Part shown: positions 42,401-50,829 of the stretch, piece by piece
How positions within the stretch are numbered: the first letter of the stretch is position 1
How the letters are laid out: every line of letters begins with the position of its first letter
Assembly (NCBI GenBank): GCA_964450405.1
Contig: CAYVCQ010000019.1
Coordinates: forward strand, 1 to 64,000
Reading direction: 5' to 3'
DNA: 64,000 nucleotides
Source: WRGT01 sp964450405
GTDB lineage: Bacteria > Spirochaetota > UBA4802 > UBA5550
The notes under the pieces: model-generated
Seen by the model: the letters and a program-made list of their open reading frames with translations, nothing else
Database searches by the model: none
What the model was told of the DNA's origin: nothing
Made by a program: the position numbers and the translations under genes

Positions 42401-42428
42401 TTGACAAATAACAGATAGTGATTAATTT
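42401..42428 (+). promoter_or_regulatory. Probable promoter of the cobalamin gene cluster
   Basis: TTGACA (42401-42406) is followed after 16 nt by TAATTT (42423-42428), a fair sigma-70 pair. Transcription would begin about 10 nt before the conserved part of the riboswitch, the layout expected for a B12-controlled leader. Confidence 0.5.
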
Positions 42429-42439
42429 GTAATCAGATT

Positions 42440-42555
42440 TCAGGAGGAAGTCGGGTGTAAATCCCGCGCTGTGCCGCAACTGTGATGCTGCCTTAAGGCA
42501 GATGAGCCAGATCTTCCTTTAACTGTAATTCCCCGGGTGAAGGGAGACGGTTTTC
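42440..42555 (+). promoter_or_regulatory. Cobalamin (adenosylcobalamin-type) riboswitch upstream of cbiX
   Basis: Conserved landmarks are in order: AGGAAGTCGGGTGTAAATCC (from about 42441), the B12-box-like GTGCCGCAACTGTGATGCTG (about 42471-42490) and GATGAGCCAGATCTTCC (about 42501-42517), then GGGTGAAGGGAGACGG. The core lies between the promoter and two Rho-independent terminators, which suggests control by early termination when cobalamin is bound. Confidence 0.9.
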
Positions 42556-42581
42556 ATACACTGGATATTCCATTTATATTG

Positions 42582-42605
42582 AAAACACGCCTTGCGTGTT
42601 TTTTT
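42582..42605 (+). terminator. Intrinsic terminator in the cbiX leader (first)
   Basis: AAAACACGC, loop CTT, then GCGTGTTTTTTT: a 9-bp stem followed directly by a T run. It sits about 30 nt after the riboswitch core, the expected place for the expression platform. Confidence 0.85.
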
Positions 42606-42632
42606 AGTTTTAAAAGAATTCCATACGTCAGT

Positions 42633-42666
42633 AATCCCCGGGCCTTAAGGTTGCGGGGATTTTTTA
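42633..42666 (+). terminator. Second hairpin with T-run in the cbiX leader
   Basis: AATCCCCG pairs with CGGGGATT (42654-42661), and the inner part (GGCCTTAAGG) can pair too; TTTTTT follows. Only 25 nt separate it from the cbiX start, so it could act as another regulatory terminator or as a stop for leader transcripts that pass the first. Confidence 0.75.
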
Positions 42667-42690
42667 TTTGTTTATCTGTATGGAGGAAAA

Positions 42691-43059
42691 ATGGAAAGAG
42701 GATTACTTATAGTCGGTCATGGCAGCAGGTCTGCAGATGCTGTTGATGTATTCAGACGTATCGTTGATGATGTACGCAAAAAATGCAGCTTTGAGTTTGT
42801 CGAAGGTGCACATATGGAACTGGCCGAGCCAGGTATTGAAGAAACGGTAAAACTCCTTGCTGATAAAAAAGTAAAAGAGATAATTATAGCTCCCTACTTT
42901 CTTTATGAGGGTATGCATTTAAAAAAAGACATTCCTGACATCATATCGAAACTGGTTGAGGAGTATCCCGATATAGATTTCAAAATGGCTAAGCCCATAG
43001 GCTTTGAGCCTTTGATGGCAGATCTATTGCTGAAGCGTGTAAGTGAGATAGAATTGTAG
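42691..43059 (+). CDS. cbiX: Sirohydrochlorin cobaltochelatase, short CbiX form
   Basis: A 122-residue protein, half the length of the two-domain CbiX and equal to the short form (CbiX-S) that dimerises. GLLIVGHGSRSADAVDVF carries His10, and APYFLYEGMHLKKDIPDII carries the second metal-site His near residue 77. It inserts Co2+ into sirohydrochlorin, the entry step of the anaerobic pathway. GGAGG precedes the ATG. First gene after the riboswitch; the following cbiA gene is 13 nt away. Confidence 0.92.
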   Translation: MERGLLIVGHGSRSADAVDVFRRIVDDVRKKCSFEFVEGAHMELAEPGIEETVKLLADKKVKEIIIAPYFLYEGMHLKKDIPDIISKLVEEYPDIDFKMAKPIGFEPLMADLLLKRVSEIEL

Positions 43060-43072
43060 TAGTGGCCGATAT

Positions 43073-44470
43073 ATGAAAAAAATAATCATAGCCGGTATCA
43101 GCAGCGGTGCAGGTAAAACCACAGTAAGCGAAGCTCTCATGAAAGTGTTTACATTGCGGGGGATGAAGGTCGCTCCATTCAAAACCGGTCCCGATTATAT
43201 CGATCCGAAGTTTCATGAATTTGTAACCGGGGAAAATTCTCATAATCTTGACAGCTGGATGATTGATGAAGATACAGTCCGTTATTTATTCTATAAAAAT
43301 TCACGCGGCGCTGATATTGCAGTCATTGAAGGAGTTATGGGTTTATTTGACGGATGCGGAACCGGTGACTCCGGAAGCACAGCTCATATTGCACGGATAA
43401 CCGGCTCCCAAGTAATTCTTGTTGCCGACGCGAAGGGGATGTCGAGAAGCATCGCCGCAGTGATAAACGGATTCTGTTCTTTTGATCCGTCAATTAATAT
43501 AAAAGGCATTATTCTTAACAGGGTCTCCGGTGAAAGACATTATAACCTTCTTAAAAGAATTATCGAAGAGAACTGCCATGTAAAATGTTTCGGCTATATG
43601 CCATCGGACTCCGGTGTTTCCCTTGAGAGCAGACATCTTGGACTGATCCCGGCAGATGAGTTGTCGGGACTTTCCGTAAAGGTAAACCGTATGGCTGAAC
43701 TTGCCTCTGCAAGTATAGATATTGACGGCATACTTCGTGCAGCATCGGAGGACGACTCTTTCTGTGATACTCCGGAGAAGATTAAAAGTCTGAACGCCGC
43801 CGGGAAGGGTTTGAGAATCGGTATAGCAATGGATAAAGCATTCAGTTTCTATTACAGGGACAATCTCGCACTTATGGAGGAGGCAGGGATTGAACTGGTA
43901 AAGTTTAGTCCAATCTCCGATAGCAGACTTCCGGATTGTCTTGATGGAATTTATCTTGGCGGCGGCTATCCTGAAGTTTTTGCATCTGAGCTGTCGGAAA
44001 ACAGAACAATGCTTTGTGATATTAAAGAAAAATGCATGAACGGATTGCCGGTTTACGCTGAGTGTGGCGGACTGATCTATCTCACATCGGGTATCACTGA
44101 TCATAAGGGTTCGTTTTTTCCGCTGGTTGATTTTTTCGGCAACAGGTCTGTGATGACAGAAAAACTTCAGCGGTTCGGTTATGTAAACATCTGCTATGAT
44201 GGAATTTCTCTTAGGGGGCATGAGTTTCATCACAGCGTTCTCGAGGGAGTTGACGATGAAGCAGTTAGTAAGTATAGTGTCACAAAAGAATCGACTGGTG
44301 ATAACTGGACGTGTGGATTGAGGAAACTCAATGTTCTCGCGGGATATCCTCACATACATTTTTATTCCAATCCGGAATTTTTAATGAAGCTGATTGAAAT
44401 GTTTAAGGATTATAAAAACAGCAGCCCCCTAAATCCCCCGGAGGGGGACTTGAATAATTTTGTTGTTTGA
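43073..44470 (+). CDS. cbiA: Cobyrinate a,c-diamide synthase
   Basis: A 465-residue two-domain enzyme. The N-terminal ATPase has GISSGAGKTTVSEAL and KTGPDYIDPKFH; the C-terminal glutamine amidotransferase (triad) has GGGYPEVFASEL, YAECGGLIYL with the nucleophilic Cys, and GHEFHHSVL. It amidates the a and c side chains of cobyrinic acid with ATP and glutamine. The last 16 or so residues (SSPLNPPEGDLNNFVV) are encoded by an intergenic palindromic repeat and are not expected in the family, so the native C-terminus was probably replaced. cbiC follows after 118 nt. Confidence 0.93.
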   Translation: MKKIIIAGISSGAGKTTVSEALMKVFTLRGMKVAPFKTGPDYIDPKFHEFVTGENSHNLDSWMIDEDTVRYLFYKNSRGADIAVIEGVMGLFDGCGTGDSGSTAHIARITGSQVILVADAKGMSRSIAAVINGFCSFDPSINIKGIILNRVSGERHYNLLKRIIEENCHVKCFGYMPSDSGVSLESRHLGLIPADELSGLSVKVNRMAELASASIDIDGILRAASEDDSFCDTPEKIKSLNAAGKGLRIGIAMDKAFSFYYRDNLALMEEAGIELVKFSPISDSRLPDCLDGIYLGGGYPEVFASELSENRTMLCDIKEKCMNGLPVYAECGGLIYLTSGITDHKGSFFPLVDFFGNRSVMTEKLQRFGYVNICYDGISLRGHEFHHSVLEGVDDEAVSKYSVTKESTGDNWTCGLRKLNVLAGYPHIHFYSNPEFLMKLIEMFKDYKNSSPLNPPEGDLNNFVV

Positions 44471-44535
44471 GATATTTTATGTTTAAACTTAAGTTTGTAC
44501 GGGATATCTTTGCCCCCTCCGGGGGTGCGGGGGCC
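44424..44535. repeat. Palindromic repeat overlapping the end of cbiA
   Basis: Left arm 44424-44449 contains CCCCCGGAGGGGG, right arm 44511-44535 contains CCCCCTCCGGGGG plus TGCGGGGGCC; the arms are complementary over about 20 nt with a 60-nt loop. The right arm matches the palindrome at 11354-11379. The cbiA stop codon (44468-44470) lies in the loop, so the left arm is read as coding sequence. Confidence 0.8.
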
Positions 44536-44588
44536 GGAAGTTCGGGAATGAATATGTTTCCAATGATTAGTAAAAAGAGGAGAACGTA

Positions 44589-45203
44589 ATGATAACTGAT
44601 CCGTCGCTTATTGAAAAAAAAAGTTTTGAAATAATAGATAGTGAAATTAAGACGAAAATTGACGACGAATATAAACCGCTTATTTACCGTATAATACATA
44701 CAACTGCAGATTTTGAATATGCGGATATTACAGAAATTCAACCCGACGCACTAAGACGCGGAATGGTCGCATTAAGTTCAGGATGCAGAATTTATTCAGA
44801 TACGAATATGATTCAGGCTGGAGTAAATAAAAATCTTTTATTGAAAAATCAATGTGAAGTATATACATATATAGCAGATAGTCAAACTGCTGAAGAGGCA
44901 AAGACCAGAGGTGTAACGCGCTCAATTGTAGGCATGGAGAGAGCCTGCAGAGATAGCGGGACTAAAATATTTATAATTGGAAACGCTCCCACGGCACTGA
45001 GTGTTCTTTCAGGCTGTATTAAATCCGGGGATGTTTTCCCGGAGCTTGTAATAGGTGTTCCTGTGGGATTTGTCGGTGCTGCTGAATCTAAAGAGGAACT
45101 GAGAGAGTTGGATGTGCCGTATATAATAACCAGAGGCAGGAAAGGGGGGAGCACAGTCGCCGTTGCGATTCTTAATTCGATCCTTTTGATGATGAACAGG
45201 TGA
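44589..45203 (+). CDS. cbiC: Precorrin-8X/cobalt-precorrin-8 methylmutase
   Basis: A 204-residue protein of CbiC length, with GAGGAG upstream of the ATG. HTTADFEYADI includes the conserved catalytic His, and IIGNAPTALSVL, VIGVPVGFVGAAESKEEL and RGRKGGSTVAVAILNSIL are family blocks. It moves the methyl group from C11 to C12 to give cobyrinate, in the cytoplasm. Separated from cbiA by a repeat and from cbiD by 10 nt. Confidence 0.94.
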   Translation: MITDPSLIEKKSFEIIDSEIKTKIDDEYKPLIYRIIHTTADFEYADITEIQPDALRRGMVALSSGCRIYSDTNMIQAGVNKNLLLKNQCEVYTYIADSQTAEEAKTRGVTRSIVGMERACRDSGTKIFIIGNAPTALSVLSGCIKSGDVFPELVIGVPVGFVGAAESKEELRELDVPYIITRGRKGGSTVAVAILNSILLMMNR

Positions 45204-45213
45204 TGAAAATATA

Positions 45214-46326
45214 ATGGAAAGGTTTACTGTAAAAAACGGCAGGAGGTTAAGGCTGGGTTACACAACCGGTTCATGTGCTGCAGCAGCTGCGAAGGGTGCT
45301 GCGGATCTGCTGTTTTCAGGTAAACGTTCTGAGTCCGTTTCAATTGATACACCTGCGGGGGTAAAACTTGAACTTGATATTTTAGATATGGAGTTATCCG
45401 GAATATATGCGGAATGTTCAGTAATTAAAGATGCAGGTGATGATCCGGATATTACTGATGGAATAAAAATTACAGCAAGGGCGGAATTAATTGCTGATGA
45501 TATAGTTGATGTTTGCGGAGGAACTGGAATCGGTGTTGTTACGCGGAAGGGTCTCTCTGTTGCAGCGGGGAATGCCGCGATAAATCCGGAACCAATGAAG
45601 ATGATTATAAGTGAAGTAAATAGTGTGCGTCCTTCGGGGAGAGGTGTGCGGATTACAATTTCTGCACCGGAAGGAGTTGAGATTGCGAAGAAAACTTTTA
45701 ATCCAAGACTTGGAATTGAAGGGGGAATCTCGATACTTGGAACAACGGGGATTGTTGAGCCGATGTCCAATGATGCGGCGAAAGAGTCTATTTCTCTGGA
45801 GATATCAATGATGAAAGAGAATGGATATGATTCTGCTGTATTTGTGCCGGGAAGATACGGAAAAGTTTTTGCCACGGAGTCTTGCGGGATTTCAGAGAAC
45901 AGAATTATATCAATAGGGAATTACGCAGGATATATGCTGGAGCAGGCGAAATATTTCGGGATGAAAAATATTCTTTTAGTGGGACATACCGGGAAGCTGA
46001 TAAAAATTGCAGGGGGTAATTTTGATATGCACAGCAGAGTCTCCGACGCGAAGTTCGAGATTATTGCCGCGAACTATATACTGCTTGGCGGTGAGCCTGA
46101 AACTGCGGTAAATATAATGAATTGTAAAACAACAGAAGAGGCTCTTGAATATATTGATATTGATGATTTCTATCCGCATATATGCCGAAGGATAAGAGAG
46201 AGATGCATTGAGCATGTCCATGAAGCGATGAATATTGAGGTTGTGATTTTCTCCATGGAGAGAGGGCTCCTGGCACAGACATCGGGTGCAGAAAATCTGA
46301 TTGTAGAGATGAGGATCGATAGATGA
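45214..46326 (+). CDS. cbiD: Cobalt-precorrin-5B C1-methyltransferase
   Basis: A 370-residue protein of usual CbiD length. N-terminal LRLGYTTGSCAAAAAKGA is the family signature, with GIGVVTRKGLSVAAGNAAINP and LGTTGIVEPMSNDAAK following. CbiD is specific to the oxygen-independent pathway, where it methylates C1 of cobalt-precorrin-5B. The last bases overlap cbiE (ATGA). The end (ENLIVEMRIDR) is normal. Confidence 0.95.
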   Translation: MERFTVKNGRRLRLGYTTGSCAAAAAKGAADLLFSGKRSESVSIDTPAGVKLELDILDMELSGIYAECSVIKDAGDDPDITDGIKITARAELIADDIVDVCGGTGIGVVTRKGLSVAAGNAAINPEPMKMIISEVNSVRPSGRGVRITISAPEGVEIAKKTFNPRLGIEGGISILGTTGIVEPMSNDAAKESISLEISMMKENGYDSAVFVPGRYGKVFATESCGISENRIISIGNYAGYMLEQAKYFGMKNILLVGHTGKLIKIAGGNFDMHSRVSDAKFEIIAANYILLGGEPETAVNIMNCKTTEEALEYIDIDDFYPHICRRIRERCIEHVHEAMNIEVVIFSMERGLLAQTSGAENLIVEMRIDR

Positions 46327-46961
46327 ATCGTTTAAATGTCGTTGGCATTGGCCCGGGGAGTCCTGAATATATAACTCCTGCAGCAGTAAAAGTTATTAAT
46401 GAAAGTGATGTTATAATCGGCGGAACCAGAAACCTCGGAGCCCTGGACCTTATTACGGGTTTGAATATATCCGGAACTGAGAAATATGATATCACCGGCC
46501 GGCTTGATGAAACGAAGGAGTTTATACTCAGATCAATTAAGAATAATAGAGTTACTGTAATCGCTTCCGGCGATCCCGGTTTCTACGGTATACTGGGATT
46601 TCTTAAAAAATTTATGAAGGCGGACGAGCTTAACGTTGTTCCGGGGATCAGTTCAGTGCAGTATATCTCCGCGAAGCTCGGCATGACATGGGAGTCTCTT
46701 CAAATGGGGAGTCTCCATGGGAGAGATGAGAATATTGTCGCACTTGTTTCCGGCGGCGGTGCTGCATTTCTTACTGACGGAAGGTCGGAAATTTCAGATA
46801 TTGCACGTGTACTCAGCGAGTCCGGCTTTGGTGAACGGAAAATGTATGCAGGTTGTAATCTCTCATATCCTGACGAGATAATACATTCCGGAACTGTAAA
46901 TGATTTCCTGAATAAAGATATTGATAATTCTCTCTGTGTGGTGGTGATTGCCGATGAATAA
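46323..46961 (+). CDS. cbiE: Cobalt-precorrin-7 C5-methyltransferase
   Basis: A 212-residue tetrapyrrole methyltransferase with VVGIGPGSPEYITPAAV at the N-terminus, VIASGDPGFYGILG and VVPGISSVQYISAKLGM, the set specific for CbiE/CobL-N. It methylates C5 with SAM. In many bacteria it is fused to CbiT; here it is separate, and cbiT overlaps its end by 8 nt. Confidence 0.92.
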   Translation: MNRLNVVGIGPGSPEYITPAAVKVINESDVIIGGTRNLGALDLITGLNISGTEKYDITGRLDETKEFILRSIKNNRVTVIASGDPGFYGILGFLKKFMKADELNVVPGISSVQYISAKLGMTWESLQMGSLHGRDENIVALVSGGGAAFLTDGRSEISDIARVLSESGFGERKMYAGCNLSYPDEIIHSGTVNDFLNKDIDNSLCVVVIADE

Positions 46962-47541
46962 AATTATAACACCCGGAATTCCCGATAGTATGTTTGAACG
47001 GGGTGATGTGCCTATAACAAAGGAAGAGATCCGGTCAATTGTGATTTCAAAACTTCGTCTTGCTGAAGACTCGAAGATTATAGATATTGGTGCCGGAACA
47101 GGATCTGTCACGGTTGAGTGCGCATTGATAGCAAAAAAAGGTGTAGTATACTCATGCGAAAGAAATGCGGAGGCGCTGAGTCTTATAAAAAGAAATGCAG
47201 AAAAATTCAAAATAGAAAATGTTGTAATAATAGAAGGCGAGGCGCCCGGTTCGCTAGAGAAGGCGGGGAGTTTTGACCGGGCCTTTATCGGCGGATCGGG
47301 GGGAAGCATCGGGCAGATTTTGGACTCGGTCCATTCTAAAATTGAAGTGGGAGGAAGAATAGTAGTCACTGCAGTAACCCTCAACACTCTTTTTGAAGCA
47401 CGGACTTTTTTTAAGAATATGAAATATACTTGTGAGATTATTCAGGCATCTATAATAAGAGTAAATGAAACAGGGAATGTTTCGATGCTCAATGCGCTTA
47501 ATCCGGTTTTTATTATCTCCGCAGAGAAAGGTACATTATGA
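46954..47541 (+). CDS. cbiT: Cobalt-precorrin-6B C15-methyltransferase (decarboxylating)
   Basis: The ATG at 46954 gives 195 residues; a TTG two codons earlier is possible. A Rossmann methyltransferase with ITKEEIRSIVISKLRL, the SAM motif IIDIGAGTGSVTVECAL, and FIGGSGGSIGQIL. It methylates C15 and removes the C12 acetate carboxyl. The gene ends in an ATGA overlap with cbiL. Confidence 0.92.
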   Translation: MNKIITPGIPDSMFERGDVPITKEEIRSIVISKLRLAEDSKIIDIGAGTGSVTVECALIAKKGVVYSCERNAEALSLIKRNAEKFKIENVVIIEGEAPGSLEKAGSFDRAFIGGSGGSIGQILDSVHSKIEVGGRIVVTAVTLNTLFEARTFFKNMKYTCEIIQASIIRVNETGNVSMLNALNPVFIISAEKGTL

Positions 47542-48263
47542 AAGGAAAACTATACGGCATCGGTACAGGTCCCGGTGATCCTGAACTTATTACAATGAAG
47601 GCTGTGAGGATACTCCGCAGCGCCGATGTTGTAATTGTTCCGAAGAGCGGAAGTGATAAAGGGAGCATCGCTCTTGAGATTGCAGGTGTATATCTCGCGG
47701 AGGGCGTTGAAGTTGTTACTCTTACCTTTCCGATGATCCGTGATGAAAATGAGAAAATTCAAAACCGCAGAGAGAATGCTGAAGTGATCCGTCTGCTGAT
47801 TGAGTCAGGTAAAACGGCAGTATTTCTAACACTTGGAGATCCAATGCTGTACAGCACTTATATCTATATGCTTGAGTTTCTTGCTGATTCAGGCGTTGAG
47901 ATTGAAACTATACCAGGAATAACTTCTTTCTGCGCGTCTGCTGCAGCGGGGAATACACCTCTGGCAAAGCAGAATGAGGAACTCCGGATTGTACCGCTTG
48001 GAAAAGATACTGATATCCACAAGCACCTGAAGTATGGAGAGAATATTGTATTCATGAAAGTATCCTCTGACAGTGTACGTCTGGCAGATGAACTGATCAA
48101 GGCTGACGGGCTTATTGAATGTGTCATAACCTCAAAATGCGGAAGGGATGGGGAGAGTATCAGCCGCGATATAAGTCTTCTTTATGAAGATGTTCCATAC
48201 ATGACAACCGTTCTGGTGAAGATAAAGAAGAAGAAAAAACATATGATGAAATGGTGTAAGTGA
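47538..48263 (+). CDS. cbiL: Cobalt-precorrin-2 (precorrin-2) C20-methyltransferase
   Basis: A 241-residue member of the SUMT-like family. YGIGTGPGDPELITMKAV with VVIVPKSG, LTLGDPMLYSTYIYML, TIPGITSFCASAAAGN and NIVFMKVS are the features that mark the C20 branch. It adds the C20 methyl group using SAM, the first step after cobalt insertion. Starts in a 4-nt overlap with cbiT and is 1 nt from cbiF. Confidence 0.92.
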   Translation: MKGKLYGIGTGPGDPELITMKAVRILRSADVVIVPKSGSDKGSIALEIAGVYLAEGVEVVTLTFPMIRDENEKIQNRRENAEVIRLLIESGKTAVFLTLGDPMLYSTYIYMLEFLADSGVEIETIPGITSFCASAAAGNTPLAKQNEELRIVPLGKDTDIHKHLKYGENIVFMKVSSDSVRLADELIKADGLIECVITSKCGRDGESISRDISLLYEDVPYMTTVLVKIKKKKKHMMKWCK

Positions 48264-48264
48264 T

Positions 48265-49020
48265 ATGTGCAAAGTATATTTTATCGGCGCAGGCCCCGGT
48301 GATCCGGACCTGATCACAGTAAAAGGCAAAAGGATAATCGAACAGGCCGATACGATTATATACGCCGGTTCGCTTGTGAATAAAGAGATTATAGAATGCA
48401 GAAAATCAGATGCGGAAGTTCACAATAGCGCATCAATGACTCTTGAAGAGGTTATTGATGTTATAAAAAAGAAATCTCATTCAGATGCAGTTGTTGCCAG
48501 GGTACACACCGGAGACCCGTCGATATACGGGGCAATAAGGGAGCAGATTGACGAGCTTGTAAAACTTTCGATTCCATACGAGGTTATTCCCGGCGTAAGT
48601 TCCTTTACCGCTGCTGCCTCTGTGCTCGGAATGGAGTTCACACTTCCGGGAGTCTCCCAAACTGTTATATGTACTAGACTTGAGGGTAGGACGCCGGTTC
48701 CGGAAAGCGAGGATCTTGAACTGCTTGCATCTCATCGTGCTTCGATGGCGATATTTCTCTCTGTCCATATGATGGATGAAGTTGTAAAAAAACTTAAAGT
48801 ACATTACGATGCTGAAACTCCTGTTGCTATTGTTCAGAGGGCAACGTGGCCCGATCAGAAAATAGTGATAGGGACCCTTGATAATATAAGAAAAAAAATT
48901 GAAGACGAGGATATTGATAAAACAGCAATGATTCTTGTGGGAGATTTTCTGGGTAATGAATATAACAGGTCACTCCTCTATGATGGATCTTTTACGCATG
49001 GTTTCAGGAAAGGTCTGTGA
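48265..49020 (+). CDS. cbiF: Cobalt-precorrin-4 C11-methyltransferase
   Basis: A 251-residue enzyme with VYFIGAGPGDPDLITVKG, IIYAGSLVNKE, RVHTGDPSIYGAI, VIPGVSSFTAAASVLGME and ICTRLEGRTPVPE, a pattern particular to CbiF/CobM. It methylates C11. Its stop overlaps the GTG start of cbiG (GTGA). Confidence 0.94.
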   Translation: MCKVYFIGAGPGDPDLITVKGKRIIEQADTIIYAGSLVNKEIIECRKSDAEVHNSASMTLEEVIDVIKKKSHSDAVVARVHTGDPSIYGAIREQIDELVKLSIPYEVIPGVSSFTAAASVLGMEFTLPGVSQTVICTRLEGRTPVPESEDLELLASHRASMAIFLSVHMMDEVVKKLKVHYDAETPVAIVQRATWPDQKIVIGTLDNIRKKIEDEDIDKTAMILVGDFLGNEYNRSLLYDGSFTHGFRKGL

Positions 49021-50090
49021 AGAGGGCAATCGTTACACTAACCTCTGCTGGCGCGGAGCTTGGGTCAAGGCTGCATGCCGGTATACCAGGTTCAGTTTTG
49101 TACACTATGCCGGGGCGTGGGGCGGAATCGTCTATTGAAATTACCGGGACACTAAAGGAGTTTACCGGTTCTATTTTTAATTCGTATAATGTTATTATAT
49201 TTATAATGGCGGCGGGAATTGTTGTACGTACAATTGCGGATTTTATTAAAGATAAAACATCTGATCCCGGGATACTCGTTATGGATGAAAAAGGTAAATT
49301 CGTAATAAGTCTTCTTTCCGGGCATATGGGTGGTGCGAACAGGGAGGCCGAATTTATTGCTTCAGTTATAGGGGCAACTCCCGTAATAACAACAGCCTCC
49401 GATTTAAACGGAATGCTCTCGCCGGATATGCTTGCTATGAAATACGGTTGTGTTATCAGCGATATGAAAATATGTAAAGATATAACAGCTGTTATGCTCA
49501 ATAGCGGGAAAATAGCTTTTAGTAATGATTGCGGCATTGAGCTGTATTATCCATATGTTTCAAATGATTTCGATTTTCAGGGTATAATTTATTTAACAAA
49601 CAAAGTACTCGAATATGAAAAGAATGAAGAAGTAATAGATGGAATGAATGGAGAAAAAACAAAAGGAGTTAAAACTCCATCTCTCCATCTTATTCCAAAA
49701 AATATTGTAATTGGTACCGGCTGCAGGAAAGGTAACGATCCCGAAGAGCTTGTGACTTTTATTACAGATGAGCTTAACCTGCTTGGAATAGATCACAGGG
49801 CTGTGTGCTCCGTATCAAGTATTGATATCAAGAGTGATGAGCCTGCAATAAAGCGTGCAGCTGAATTTTTTAATGCTGAATTGATGTTTTATTCACCGGA
49901 GAGAATTGTCGAAGTTGAACATATGTTTCAATGTTCAGAATTTGTCAGGGAAAAAACAGGCGCAGGCGGAGTTGCAGAGCCATGCGCTTATCTTGCTTCG
50001 GATTGTCAGGGGGAGATGCTCCTGCAGAAAAAAAAGAGAAACGGAATGACCATGGCCGTTATGCAGAAACCGGTTAAGGAGATTTTTTAG
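49017..50090 (+). CDS. cbiG: Cobalt-precorrin-5A hydrolase
   Basis: A 357-residue protein with a GTG start overlapping cbiF. The N-terminal half has FIMAAGIVVRTIADFIKDK and VISLLSGHMGGANREAEFIA; the C-terminal half has GTGCRKGNDPEEL and VAEPCAYLAS. CbiG opens the ring-C lactone and releases acetaldehyde, a step found only in the anaerobic pathway. The gene is complete and 4 nt from cbiH. Confidence 0.93.
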   Translation: MKRAIVTLTSAGAELGSRLHAGIPGSVLYTMPGRGAESSIEITGTLKEFTGSIFNSYNVIIFIMAAGIVVRTIADFIKDKTSDPGILVMDEKGKFVISLLSGHMGGANREAEFIASVIGATPVITTASDLNGMLSPDMLAMKYGCVISDMKICKDITAVMLNSGKIAFSNDCGIELYYPYVSNDFDFQGIIYLTNKVLEYEKNEEVIDGMNGEKTKGVKTPSLHLIPKNIVIGTGCRKGNDPEELVTFITDELNLLGIDHRAVCSVSSIDIKSDEPAIKRAAEFFNAELMFYSPERIVEVEHMFQCSEFVREKTGAGGVAEPCAYLASDCQGEMLLQKKKRNGMTMAVMQKPVKEIF

Positions 50091-50094
50091 AATT

Positions 50095-50829
50095 ATGGCT
50101 GGAAAAATATATATTATTGGTATAGGTCCGGGGAACAGGGAGCATATGAGTATCCTGGCATGTGAGGTTATAGAGAGTTCGGATATCGTTGTGGGATATA
50201 CTACATATATTAAACTTCTAGAGAAGTCTTTTAGGCTGAACGAAACATTTGTCTCCGGAATGATGAAGGAAACCGACAGATGCAGGAAGGCACTGGAGCT
50301 TGCACTGAGCGGTAAGACAGTTGCTCTGGTGAGCAGCGGAGATTCAGGGATATATGGCATGGCGGGTCTTATGCTTGAAATAATTGAAAAGAGCGGTAAA
50401 GATGTTGAAACTGAGGTGATCCCGGGAATTACCTCGGCCACCGCTTCTGCCGCAATACTTGGCGCTCCGATTATGCACGATTATGCTTCTATAAGTTTAA
50501 GTGATCTCCTCACCGACCATGAACTTATAAATAAACGGCTTGATGCGGCAGCCTCGGCAGACTTTGTAATATGTCTTTATAATCCTAAAAGTAAAACAAG
50601 AATTACAGGGCTGGCTGAGGCGAGAGATATTATTCTGAAACACAGAACGGGAAGTACACCGGTCGGGATAGTGAGAGATGCAATGCGCGAAGATCAGTCA
50701 TATGTAATTACAGATCTTGATAATATGCTTGACCATGAGGCGGATATGAGAACAACAATAATTATAGGAAATTCGCAGACATTTGTTTCGGGTGGAAAGA
50801 TAATTACTCCGAGAGGTTATGGATTATGA
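50095..50829 (+). CDS. cbiH: Cobalt-precorrin-3 C17-methyltransferase
   Basis: A 244-residue enzyme: IYIIGIGPGNREHMSILA, VVGYTTYIKLLEK, LVSSGDSGIYGMAGLM, VIPGITSATASAAILGAP and FVICLYNPKSKTR are typical of CbiH/CobJ. It methylates C17 and forms the ring-C lactone by ring contraction. No Fe-S extension is present. It overlaps cbiJ by 4 nt. Confidence 0.94.
   Translation: MAGKIYIIGIGPGNREHMSILACEVIESSDIVVGYTTYIKLLEKSFRLNETFVSGMMKETDRCRKALELALSGKTVALVSSGDSGIYGMAGLMLEIIEKSGKDVETEVIPGITSATASAAILGAPIMHDYASISLSDLLTDHELINKRLDAAASADFVICLYNPKSKTRITGLAEARDIILKHRTGSTPVGIVRDAMREDQSYVITDLDNMLDHEADMRTTIIIGNSQTFVSGGKIITPRGYGL

Noticed and set aside
43490..44359. A 289-residue open frame antisense to cbiA
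   Set aside because: It is a shadow of the strong cbiA frame with no domain or ribosome binding site; similar antisense frames over cbiD (45258-45875) and cbiP were rejected too.
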